Shown here: positions 12,770 to 24,800 of the stretch, in pieces | How positions within the stretch are numbered: the stretch's first letter is position 1 | How the letters are laid out: every line of letters starts with the position of its first letter | Made by a program: the position numbers and the translations under genes | The notes under the pieces: model-generated | The model's input: the letters and a program-made list of their open reading frames with translations, nothing else | Databases searched by the model: none | What the model was told of the DNA's origin: nothing | Source of the DNA: Morella rubra | Taxonomy: Eukaryota > Streptophyta > Magnoliopsida > Fagales > Myricaceae | Assembly (NCBI GenBank): GCA_003952965.2 | Contig: CM025849.1 | Coordinates: 16,832,493-16,896,492, forward strand | DNA length: 64,000 nucleotides | Direction: 5' to 3'

Positions 12770-12775
12770 TTTATA
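12770..12775 (-). promoter_or_regulatory. probable TATA box of the PDI gene
   Basis: On the minus strand GACTTTATAAAACC gives TATAAA about 95 bp upstream of the PDI ATG (12678), followed by a pyrimidine-rich leader (CTCACTCTC). This would place transcription start near 12740 and a 5' UTR of about 60 nt. No further upstream element was identified with confidence. Confidence 0.55.
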
Positions 12776-12840
12776 AAGTCAAAAGGACCGAGTCACCGAA
12801 CGAAAGGCCCGGCTTCGACGACGCCGTTTGTTTTGGTTTA

Positions 12841-14370
12841 GAAATGATAACCGTTGGCGAGTTAGTTTTAAAAGCTTGACGAATACTAAAAATACACCTC
12901 CCTTGTTGGTCTATATCTTAAACCATCAATAAATTAATTGAATCGTCTAATTCACGCTATAAATTAAGAGATTTCGAATTATAAGCTATTCAATATCTCA
13001 AATCATGTATCGACACAGATGAAGATCTTTAGCAATTCTCACATTATTTAATGTTGTCTATATCTGATCATAGAAAGTTTCAGGTAGTATGAACATTATA
13101 ATGAGATCCATTATTGTATCTATCTCTTTTTTAAAATTCTACAATATATTTCGGATAGAGAATTGTAAAGAATTTTAATCTATGAAAAATATTATAATAT
13201 TTAATGCTATGTAATAATATTAGTAAGAGTAATGTAGTTTTTATTGGAGTTTGTAAATAAATTTTAAAAAAATTTCCACTCATCCAAATAGTTTCTTACA
13301 ATAAATTCTCTTTCTTAATTGATACAAGAACAAATTTAAGAAGATATTAATTCATATAATCTTTCCAGAAATTAGATTTGATGGTTATTTCCTGTGGTTG
13401 TTTTGTGTTTAAACGAATGTTAGGTCATTCTCCATGTATTAAATTTTAGAATTGAAGAAAATTATACTTTGATTATAAATTTTGTACCTTTTCAAATACT
13501 ATGTTTGTATGGTTTTGAAAATATTTTTTGTATTTTAATTTTTAAAAATAATATAGATTCTCTTAAAATTAATAAAAAAATTATTAAAAATTATTGAAAT
13601 TTATAAAAAAATTGTTAAAATTTATTAAAATTTATAAAAAAATTATAATAAAAAATTTTTAAAAACGTTTTGAGATAAAAACAAACATAACCGGTTCTCG
13701 AGTTAAAAAAATTCCACGCGGGTTTCAGTTTGTTTCAAAGTAACGCCTTCTCTGTCCCATCCGGGCCATACTCGCAACGGAAGCACTGCCAAATTACCAA
13801 CGGATCCAACCAACCAACCTACCACAACACGCGACATGTGTTTAGTTCGCTATGTACAGCGGTGGAGCACGACGCTGACCCGCACAACTCGCCACGTTAC
13901 AGTGCACGTCAATAGTCTCATTTTTTCTAGAAATTGTTCAACTTTTCTGTAAAATTATGTAGAGCTTTTAATGAGCTCTTTATTCAAACGGACTATCGAA
14001 TCTCATCGATTAAAGGAGTTTTATAAGCTATCAAAAATTAAATACTTGTTGTTTATATCATAGATATCTATCCAAATTTTTACCATAATTCTTGGCTCTT
14101 TATACTAATTAATTTGCAGGCAATCAACAACTACTTTTTTTTTTTTTTTAACCGTTTATAGCATGCACAAAAATGTTAACATGCCCAGTCCACACACGCC
14201 CCCACCACTTTTACTTTTCTCTAAGCATGAAAATGCTTAGCTCTCTGTTCGCCCTAGTTTTGTACCTAGTTGATTTTCTCCGAATTCCGACTTTCTAACT
14301 ATCAATTTTGACGTAGTAATATGCAATTCGGAATCGTACATAGCCGTCTCGATTCGAGACTCTTCTAACT
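12841..14370. other. intergenic AT-rich DNA, no gene recognised
   Basis: Mostly A/T-rich sequence with imperfect repeats of 'ttattaaaatttataaaaaaatt' type around 13560-13660. A short GC-richer island (13740-13915) has a plus-strand open stretch of 61 codons with no recognisable family. Nothing else is supported. Confidence 0.5.
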
Positions 14371-14385
14371 CTTTCTGTATTATGT

Positions 14386-14771
14386 ACATGAAGCGTGTTC
14401 GTGCTATGGACCGTCTGTTGGGTAAAACAGTGGCAGCTTCTCGGGCTGTTGAAGTGGCTCTCCTCCGCTACTGGAAGCTGGAGGTTTTCAAGACTGATTG
14501 CAAGTTTCTGGCTTTCGATATTGTCAACTCCTAAAATAGAAGATTTGGTGCTGTCTACTGGGAAGGTTTTTAAGGCCCAATCAGCTTGGTCTCTTCATTA
14601 TGACCAGGCGTCTCAATCAACAAGCCCACCTGTTGGCCTAGTGGGCAGCCCGTTCTCAACGTTCTGGTTTCTGTGGCGTTGGCTGTATTCCTTTTCATAT
14701 TTTGCAGTGTGATGTGAACTATAATATCTAGTTTTTAATGAATACGGTTGATTCGAAGAAAAAAAAAAAGT
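14386..14771 (+). pseudogene. LINE-type RNase H remnant with poly(A) tail
   Basis: Plus-strand translation includes KTVAASRAVEVALLRYW followed by KLEVFKTDCKFLAFDIVNS, resembling the RNase H-like C-terminal domain of plant LINEs, then a stop and frameshifts. The segment ends with TTTTTAATGAATACGG and an A-rich tail at 14757-14770, as expected for the 3' end of a non-LTR retrotransposon. The reverse transcriptase part is absent, consistent with 5' truncation. Confidence 0.55.
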
Positions 14772-15570
14772 ATTCATCTCCTTCTTGTTTTTTTGGGTAA
14801 AAGGTAGGCGTGGTATATGTTATTTTTAGGCTTGATTAAGCGGATACGTTATACTTGGTTGAATTGGGGATTTCAACATCTGCACTTTAATTTTAAAAAC
14901 GACTAATTAAGATTGCTTTGAAAATCCTTAGAATCGTTATAAAGCCCAATTCTACCTCTATCGCTAATGAAATAGTCATTTATTAAAAAGCTAAGAATAT
15001 CTATACTGCTAAAAGTACTGCCCTTTGGCAACCTTTCAACGTAATAAAACTCCACATAGTATTGTATTCTGTCGCCCACTAACAGCCAAATCAATGACTT
15101 TAAGCTACAAATTCACATAGCATGTAAATAATTGGCGTAAATGCCAGCAGGTATAAGAAAACTACAAATTAATTCCACATATAAAGAGAGTTACAAATTA
15201 ATCCCGGGTAAAATTTCTATTGAAAATACATCCCTCTTTCCATCTTCATTTCTTTCACTAATAGTAAATATTAATCAACACTAACCACAACGTGCTACAT
15301 GCCCAAGTAGTTCCTATAATTCACTAGTATTTACTGTTAATGAAAGAAACGGAAATAGACAAAACGAATGTATTTCTAATAGAAACCTTACCACATTAAC
15401 TAATTTACAATTTTCTTATACCACAAGATCTCTGGGTACATTTATGCCTAAAAATTCTTAGACTGACTAAACACTACTTAAATGGATTTGAAACACTAAT
15501 GGAGTTTTCTCGAGCATATTTTAAGCTTGGTAAATATATATATTTTTTTCTCTACGCAAATAATTCATAC
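14772..15570. other. intergenic, no gene recognised
   Basis: AT-rich sequence between two LINE remnants. It contains 'aaatgccagcaggtataagaaaactacaaattaa' style text and an inverted-looking counterpart near 15390-15450, possibly a decayed MITE. No coding evidence. Confidence 0.4.
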
Positions 15571-15574
15571 GCAA

Positions 15575-15960
15575 TCAACTCCCACGGCTGGGAAGGGGGA
15601 TTGTCACAGCAATCTCAAGAGGAATACAGAGAGGGAATGTTCCCAACAAAATTCTCGCCGCCCACTTAGCTAAGTTATGGGCCAACATATTAGTGCTACG
15701 ACAAGAATGAAAAAACTTCCAACTAACATGATCCACCAAAAGAGACTTGATATCCTGGATGAGGGGAGGAATAGACCAGTAACTGAGAGAACCTTCATAA
15801 TTTATCACATTATTCAGAGCCCCTCCACAAGTACATTGCAGGTAGTTAATAGATGACCTCTCTTCCATTTACCATCTGTGTTCCGCCTAAACTCTAAGGG
15901 CAACATCTATTTGTGGTGGCTTTCCCCATATGAAGGCAGAAAGTTTGAGGATTGCCATTA
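15575..15960 (-). pseudogene. LINE RNase H-like remnant
   Basis: Minus-strand reading gives FIWGKPPQIDVALRV (the usual W-x-PP entry into the RNase H region), a stop, and then a 97-codon stretch with IQDIKSLLVDHVSW, CRSTNMLAHNLAKWAA. The last motif is the characteristic C-terminal 'N-x-x-AH-x-LA-x-WA' of plant LINE RNase H domains. Stops interrupt the link between the blocks. It lies 250 bp downstream of the helicase stop and could overlap that gene's 3' UTR. Confidence 0.65.
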
Positions 15961-16213
15961 AAAACTCTAAATTTAGTACTTCCGTAACATCCCAAAAAAG
16001 AGGGAAAGGGATGATGTCAAGCATGCAGTTCAGCAGACCTGTACACGCGTATATCCATAGATCCATCATTTTCAAGACACAAAGACCCTCCTCCTCTACG
16101 ACCTTCGGCTTAAAAGCCAATTACTCCAATAATAAGGGCCTTGATTTAAGGCCTCTACATGTTTAAACGACCTAAAGCTTTTTCAACCTCCAAAAAGGCA
16201 GGGCTGTTAAAAT

Positions 16214-19200
16214 TCATTTTCTCATCTTCTTAGACTTCTTCCCATTCTTGACGCCCATGTGCTTGGAAACATCCTCCTCAACATCGTCTCTTCCCCGCCT
16301 TTTCGATTTATGGACTCCAGATTCTTTGATTCTCTGTACAAATAAGATACCACCAAAAGAGGACAATAGATTGGTTAATAGCTAAAGCACATATATACTT
16401 ATAGAAAGAAAATGTATATCACAGAGTGGCAAAGCTTCATGGCTTAAGTACTCCATTGGTTCCTGTAGTATTTCGAAATATCAAACTGTTCCCCAAGGTA
16501 TTTTCATCCTAAAATAGTCCCCATGCAATATTACAATGCCAATACAGTACTTTCCAACAACTGGCGCCTGCATCTAGACAGCAAAGTCTATGTCGTTAAT
16601 TGGGACACGTTATAACTAATACCAGACCTCCATGTGTTCATTCCCAGTCGTAAAAAATTAATGAGTGTCACCCCGTGTATACTGCTACATCAGATTGGAG
16701 GTCCCAGCTAGATCAAATATATCAAGCGGATGTGACACTCGTTAATTTTTTTACCACTTTAATTGACATGTGGAGGTCTGAACTTAGTTTTGACGTATTC
16801 CCGTTATCCACTTAAGACTTTGCAGTCCAGATGCAGACACCAGTTGACAGAAAATGCTGTATTTGCATAGTAATATTCCACAAAGATTACTTTTAGGAAG
16901 AAAAATACCATGAGGACCAGTTTGAAATTTCGAAATACCACGGTGACCAGTGGAATAATTAAGCCAGACTATATGAAGTAAAATATTTAAGTTACTCCAT
17001 ACAATCGATAGAATATTCCCAGCCTAAACATCATTTAGAGCTAAACTAGTTCAAACAGAGAATCAAGCAACTAGAAAGGCTACAAGGCAAGGGAATTTTC
17101 AGGGTATGTGCAATTACTTGGACGCTGGTAAGTTAAACATCATTAGTAGGAAAAGAAGCCGATTCCAAAAACTAAACCCAAGAGGTAAATCAGGAATTGA
17201 GAAATGCAGGGGGAAAATCAAGATTTCAAATGTAGTCTGATAGAGATCACCTTCCACCCCACACCCAAATCAACTAACATTTCAGAACATCAACAACTAT
17301 TAGGAAATCATAACCAAAGTCCATGACCGCGACTTGAGAGAGCATAAACATGGTATTACAATATATATATAAGGATATTAACTTGCTCATTAAATTTTAC
17401 AAAACCTAGTCATAATGGCAGTAATGTGACCAAGCTGGTGGAGTTGAAGTAGAAACAAGAATTCATCATGGAATTCTAGCCAAAAGAGTCCAATTAGAAA
17501 ACCTGGAAACCAGAATTTGTTCTCTCTAGGAAAAGACAGCAGATATTCTAGCTGCAAGATTTCGAGGAGCAACCTTGATGGCCGTTTTATGGAGTTCTAG
17601 AGGGGAGGAAAGGAAAATAACCAAATAACAAGGCATAGGACCTTGTGAAACTCTCATTCGAAAATGACTCCATTAACAGATTTCAAACTTGGAACACTTT
17701 CTACCTGAAGATTAGTATGATGCTGGGCCTGGATAGCTTGATTTTCAAGTAGGGTTATTTCTGCTCGTGCTCGTAGTCGAGTCATGTCTAATACTCCCTC
17801 CTAGAATTGTCGCACTTCCATAAATTAAATTATCCCAAGGACACTAATCATGTGAATGATAGCCATGCAATGCTAAAGGAAGGTTTATCCTTGTTGACAT
17901 CTTACAGGTTCTATGGAAAGACATATGCGAGAAACTTCAGTAAAACCCTCAAGCTCCCCTCTCTTTTTTTTCTTCTTGGTTTTCTTCGCAAAAATCCTGC
18001 AGCTGCGTTACTTTGGAGATCCCACCTTAAATAATGATTCTGAACCCCTTCGAGGAAGTGATAATTGCTACTTTAAAACCATACAACTTTACTCGTATAA
18101 TAAATGGTCACTGGATCCAAGGTTTCTTCTGTAATATATTTTCGAAGAAGTCCTTGAGAAACAATTAACAATCAGACAATAATCCCCAACTGGCGACAAC
18201 AATATAACTACAAAAGTAAATTGCACTGTACTTTAATAACAGAGACTCATGCGGTATAATTAGAGAAAGATGTATCCAATGATGAAACATCAGAAATTCT
18301 ACCAACATAGGTGAACCCTAGAAGTTTACCAAAAGGTTACTAAGTGTTGGATTTTCTGTTCTTTTCTTTTTTCATCAATATTGTCTGTATATGGTAGAAC
18401 GACTTGCACTAAACCAAAGGCCATTAATACATATTACGGGATGAATCAGACACAACTATATCCCACCCTACTGCAGACAGTACAGTAGTCGTGATCTCAG
18501 TCATTCATAAATTGTTTTACATTAAAATATCACCTTAATATAAGTTCTTACCGTTAGGGATATACTTTTGGCTGCAGTGACACTCTCCATCAATAGCAAG
18601 ACTTCCTCTTCCTGAAATGGAATTGGCGACAACTTCTTACCTGAAACGCAGAGGAATTGGTTTTTGAGAGACTCCCACTTTACAATAACTCTCTGTACAA
18701 TAATTGCATGTCTTGCCTACCAAGAAATTTTTCTATCTGTAAAAGGAACTGCAGCTGATACTGATTCACCAAAGAGATTGCAAGGCCTGATCGTCCTGCA
18801 CGAGCAGTTCTTCCTACTCGATGGATATAATCCTGTCAGCAACTCATTATTAGCAACCAAGCTATATAGAACAAGCAAAAATAAAGCCTCAAAGCTTCCT
18901 TACAAAATACATTTGATAGTTTATCATCTGAATAATATCAGAAGCAATTACAAGAGAGAATCTAGATGCATGGCTCCAGTTAGTAGTGTGACAAATCCAA
19001 AATTTTAGAAGAACATTAAGGAAATAATAAAAAAGAGGAAAACAATGCTAAGACACCATCGCCTGCAAGAAATGGACATTTCCAAGGAGTGGGGATGGGT
19101 GGAAATGGGCAGGAAGGCATATCAGCTGCCACTTCATGAATCAAATCTATAACAGGAACCAGAAATTATTTAACTAAGGAACGCCTAAAAGTCAACATAT

Positions 19201-21837
19201 ACATAATCTTAAAAAGAATTTTTCTACCATCAATCAAAATGTCACATACTCTTGATCTTAGATGTTAGATGTTAAAATAGATTCGGGGCAATCTAAAGAC
19301 TATTCAACCTCTCCAGGTCTTTTTTGGAATAAAGAAAGCTGACAAAGTTCAAACTACCACTCAATAAAAAAGAGAGCTTAAGTAGAATACAGTAAACAGC
19401 TGGCTAGCAAAATTTCAAGTTGCAGGGTCTAAAGGTTAAGCACAATATAGAATTTTAGGTAAGTACAACTGCTTCAGAAAGCAATCTTTGTGCTACCTCT
19501 CAAAATCCCCGAAAAAATGGAGCAAAAAATTCTTATAATAAATAAAAGTTTCACACTAAAGGAGCTGCAATGCACAACAGATCCACTATGTCTGTTAATA
19601 GTCAAGATAGATCTAGAAAGGAAATATCCCGGAAATGTCAAATAAACATAGAAATGGGGGCTTATTAAGAGGAAAGTCAAACCTTAGGGTTCTCAGGGAT
19701 ATCGTAATTGATGACAACATCAACAGATGGAATGTCAAGTCCTCTACTTGCCACATCAGTACAGACAAGAATATTGCATTCTCCAGCCTTGAACTTATTC
19801 AAGGCTCCAAGTCTCTTTGACTGTCAAAAGAGCCCAACAAAAATAGTGTTGCAACATTGACAAAACATCGGCAAAGAAGGAAAGAATAAACTCAAAAAAG
19901 AAGAAAAGAAAAAAAGAAGATAAGGGAAGATGAAAATGAAAAACCAACATCATTAAAGCTTCTAGAACTCAATATTTTTCTAGTTAAATTAAACTTCTAT
20001 AGAGTACCTGCGTCATTTTACCATTAATTGGAATAGCCCTAAATCCAAGATTTCGAAGAATCAGGGCAACAAAATCCGTCGCATCACAGGTACGTGTAAA
20101 AACCATTGATGAAACTCCAGACTTGTTATTCAAAGTATATACAAGGTAGCATTCCTGTAAATACATTAAAAAAAGGTATTTATACAAGTAAAAACACAAG
20201 GCAAACAATAAATGACAACAACAATTATGCAAAAGAACCAGTGTATGGCAAATCACGCTCCAAGGAGCATGGCATGATCAAACTTCCTAAATTCTTGGTT
20301 TACAACATCTCACTCGAAAAATATATTTCATGGTCACCAAGAAAAGCACGCCTTCTGGTGGCATATCTTGAGACATGCTTCGTGTCGCTTACACATTGCA
20401 TACGTGCACATAAAAGATAAGGGCTAATTCATGTTTTTTTTTTTAATATCCCTACATCTAAGATGAAGGAATCACAGAAGCCCCTCACACAAAAGAATGG
20501 CCTACTACTTGTTTAATTTATTGGCACTAATCAGGGACGAAGTCAAGATTAGACATTAGGGGGGGTTGGTTACACAAATAATTTTTGGGGGGCAAAAATG
20601 CAAAAAAAACTAAAAAAAATCATTAACAAAATATTTTTTTTCCTCGGGAGAATTTTTTTTTTTTTTGGGGGGGGGGGGGGGGGTGCTGGGGGAGCCCTGG
20701 TCCCCCCTAGCTCCATCCCTAATACTCTCATATATACGCAATCTTCAGAATAGGAACTTGAGAACAAGTTTAACAGAGGGAAAAGGACAACCTTGTACTT
20801 AGCAGGGAGAAAGCAGAAGTGCTGCTTTAGTGTGTCAACTGTAGAATACTTAGATGCCACTTCAATCTGAAATAATCCAGTAACTGGTGAGTGTTACAAG
20901 CCATCACAAAGACTATTGAAAAAAACTGAAATCAGGAAACGAGGAATAATTCTCATTACCTTCACAGGATTTCTTAAACAAGCCCTTTGAAGCTTCTTAA
21001 CCTAAAACACCAACCAGTGTCAATAAACCAACGTTTCAACCGACCTGAAAAACAGATATCTTTCGCATCTAACCCCAAATATATATATTCATCTAAGCGT
21101 ATGTGTATATGCAGCAATAAAACAACTATCTTTTCAACTGGGCTGCACATGTGCTTCTCCTGCAACCCTTGTCTAGGCATCACCAAGAAAATACTGCTAA
21201 TAAAGCTATATAATATAAAAGAGTTGCAGAAATCAACATAACCCTGTAGCAACCATAAGTATATTCAACACACCTTTTTCGTCATTGTAGCAGAAAATAG
21301 ATACGTTCTCCGCTCACGAGGAACAACACTTAAAATGTCATCAATCGATTTCTCGAACTCATCATTCAACAATTTATCGGCCTCATCTAAAACCTGATAG
21401 AAAACTTGAGGAATAAGATGCAGTAATGAAGAAAATCTACAAGAGGCACTATAGCCGAATAACATGAAAATAATAGAGTTAAAGGATCCACTGCTCACAA
21501 GATGAAAATAATAGAGTTAAAGGATCCACTGTAACAAGATCAAAACGTGTTAAAAGTTTGACAATGCCAAGTGGATCCCTTATGACATGGAAAAAAAAAC
21601 TAAGGTTTTTCTGATATTTGATGTCCGATTACCATATTCCTGTAGCATATTTTACCTGTGACACCAAAAACCATAAACATTGAAGAACACATCCAAACAT
21701 TCAAAAGCCATATGAGCTCTTTACATATGCCTCTCAAAAGCAAAAAATAAAGAACATAAGCATAAAGAACATAAGCAATTCCTTATTGGCGCGTCAATTG
21801 ATCAATTGTCATATCCTAGTTATTAAAGAAAGCACTT

Positions 21838-21870
<33 letters not shown>

Positions 21871-24800
21871 AGCAAAGCAAAAAAGCAATATTTCATGCTT
21901 CAATAGGAACGCTTTTCAATTTTTGTGCCATGAAAGTACTTTTCATACACAATAACAAACACAAGTCTCGACTTCTTGATCCTTTATGCAAGAAATCCTG
22001 TATATGGATGCTTACAATACCTTGTTTTCGGAAAATATAGTTTTAAAATGCACTTCCTTTTGTAAGGCAGTTTAATAGATATCCTATTAGAAACAGCAAT
22101 GAAACATCATATATTCTGTAAGTGCATATTACATTCTCCCGAAGAATTACAATGTGAAATTAATTAATCACATATTCTGCAAAATATGGGAGGAAAATAC
22201 TGCGAAAACCAACAGATCACTCATACAAGGACCTCAAGAATAAGGTTTTTAGCTCAAGAATTTGCAGTACAAGGGAATCAAGATGCATCTTTAGACCAAA
22301 CTTCTTGAGCTTTCATTCCTTATAAAGGAAATGTAGCATCAAGAGCCTATTCAAGCAGTTCCTTGATTTAGTAAAGGAATTACACTTCTAGAGTTTAACT
22401 CGATTTCATGCACTGGAATTCAATCACTAGCTACCAAACCAAAATTTTAGATTCTTTCCCTGTAAAGATGACAGTCTTTCTAGATTTTCTTAAAGCATTA
22501 GGCACTCTTTATGTTTTCATGCCATTTCAAGCTTCAACTACTAAAGTACAAGAGATTTTGCTTCATATACTTTCAGTTTCCATAATCATGTCAAAGAGTC
22601 AAACTTGTAATTTCGGATCAACATAAATCATCAACCTCATATCAAATTGTTGCCACATTCCGAAAGCCAGTAACAATGGACCCAAACTACATTTGAGAAG
22701 TATAGGGCACAAAGCACGGGAGTACTAGACGAGTAGGATGTATATATGCAAAAGAAAACGCAAGGAAAATATGGAACTAAACCATACCAAGTACTTCAAC
22801 GTACGAAGTGAAAAACCTTTTGTGTTCGTTAGATGATCCACCAGGCGTCCAGGTGTTCCAACCTACAAAGGAATGAAAGTAGAAGTGATATAACAAGCGG
22901 ATACCACAACTAATAGAAAAGGGCAGTAAAATTAATTATCTGGATTTTATCCATTTCGAAAACTCAAGCAATGAAGTCCTTCAAAAAGTTGACACAAATT
23001 CAAAGGAGCTCCTTGTGCAGTTGGCACTTAACTTATTTGCATTACAAAGGAACATATGAACATGTGGCTCCTGAAGTAACTAAGTTGCATTGCACAAATA
23101 ACTCTAAATTATCATGACTAGAAGTACCAAAATAACTTTTTACTTTAAAAATCATCAATGAAGGTTCAAGAAGAAAAGTAATAACAAATGCCCTGTCATG
23201 CTAAAAAAAATGATTCCATTTGTATCTATCTAGTAAAAGCCCAAGCAAACACAATGACATCTCAAATTCATGACCAAGGAGTGAAAGCAAAAGTACAAAT
23301 AATTCTCTTCTTTGTAAGTAAGGAGTGGAATTAAACTATAGTGGGAGATGACAGGCAGCTCAAAAGCCAAAACCTCACATGAGACAAGGGCCACCAGAAT
23401 CAATCCTACCTTGTTGAATAATATTTGGGTTTCACTCATCCGAGTGAGAGACTATATATCTGGGATTACATAAACCAAGTAACACTTACCATGTGGGATG
23501 CCCCCAAACCGAACACAATGCAACCCACAGCAATCCAATCCAAGATCAAAATCTTGGATGCAACCACAAACCAAGTCAAGCAATACATAACACATAGACT
23601 TGCTGAAGAACAAGAAGCTACCCCAACTACAAGACAACTTTCTAGCATCATTATCCTGTCATCATATCCTACTAATCTTCCCAGGGGCTTAAACTTTAGC
23701 TTCATTACAGACAACCTTGAGACTATCCAGTTCAGCGTGGAAGGATATTGCTCATAGAGAAACCCCTTCAATGGGGGATTGCATTTGATACAATATTAAC
23801 ATTTCACCTCTTTATTGTTCTCCAAATATTCAATGAATAATTACATTACATTAGGAAACCAATAAATGGGAGCTGCGATAAAGTAAGGTGATCCACACTA
23901 TCTTTTAAGCCATACATATCAGTAGCATAAACACAAAATTTCAATGCTATTCTCTTTCTCTAAGATTGATTTTCTCGACACCATTGAAAAGCAAGAGGTA
24001 AGGTAGTAAAACTAAGAAATAGACAAATGACAATCAAACACAACAGAATACCATAGCATCCCGTGTAATGTTGCATACCAACATAAATAACATAGAAAAA
24101 GAAACATATAGCGCACTGAAAATACACTTACAATAATATGCGGCCGTAAGTTTGCAAGGTTCTTAGCCTGTTGTTCCTTGTCCACCCCTCCAACAAGCTA
24201 CAGAGTTTGGCAAACATGCTTGATGTTAAAAAGATGCTATTGGAAGAAAAAACTTCTTTCCAACCACAAAATTGTGCAAATTGAACCTAAAAATCTCAGC
24301 ATCAGAACCTTAAGCAATCAAAAGGAGACCCTTTTCCTAAATTTCCTCATCATTGCAGTACTCTTGCAGCTAATGCACAGGTTTTCATTGCAACATCAAC
24401 TAACCAAAGAAGAGATTAGCCACAAAATATATTCTTGGACCTTCATGACAAAAAAGTCAGGATCCCAACTCCATTACGATCCACATAAGGGAAGGATATG
24501 TATTGTGAGCCCTCTGAATTGGTGTTTTATGAGTGTAATGGGTGTATGAAACTACTGTTTGATGGGAAGGAGAGTAGGAGAAATGCAAGATAGACTCTAT
24601 TCAAGGGAGTCACCCTCCAAATGATTCCTAGATAATCCTTCTGCATGCCTTTCCCATTCACAATTGTAACTTTACATACAATGGATCATGGGCTGGCTAA
24701 TATAGCCCATTACTTACTGATAATCGAAGCAAATAAAGCAGCCCAGTCTAATGGGCTTACTAGACCTACGCAAATTGAAGGAAAATGACAAGTAGATAAT

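Noticed and set aside
23425-23771. About 100-codon frames on both strands in a helicase intron
   Set aside because: No domain recognised and both strands open, so probably chance or part of an undefined repeat.
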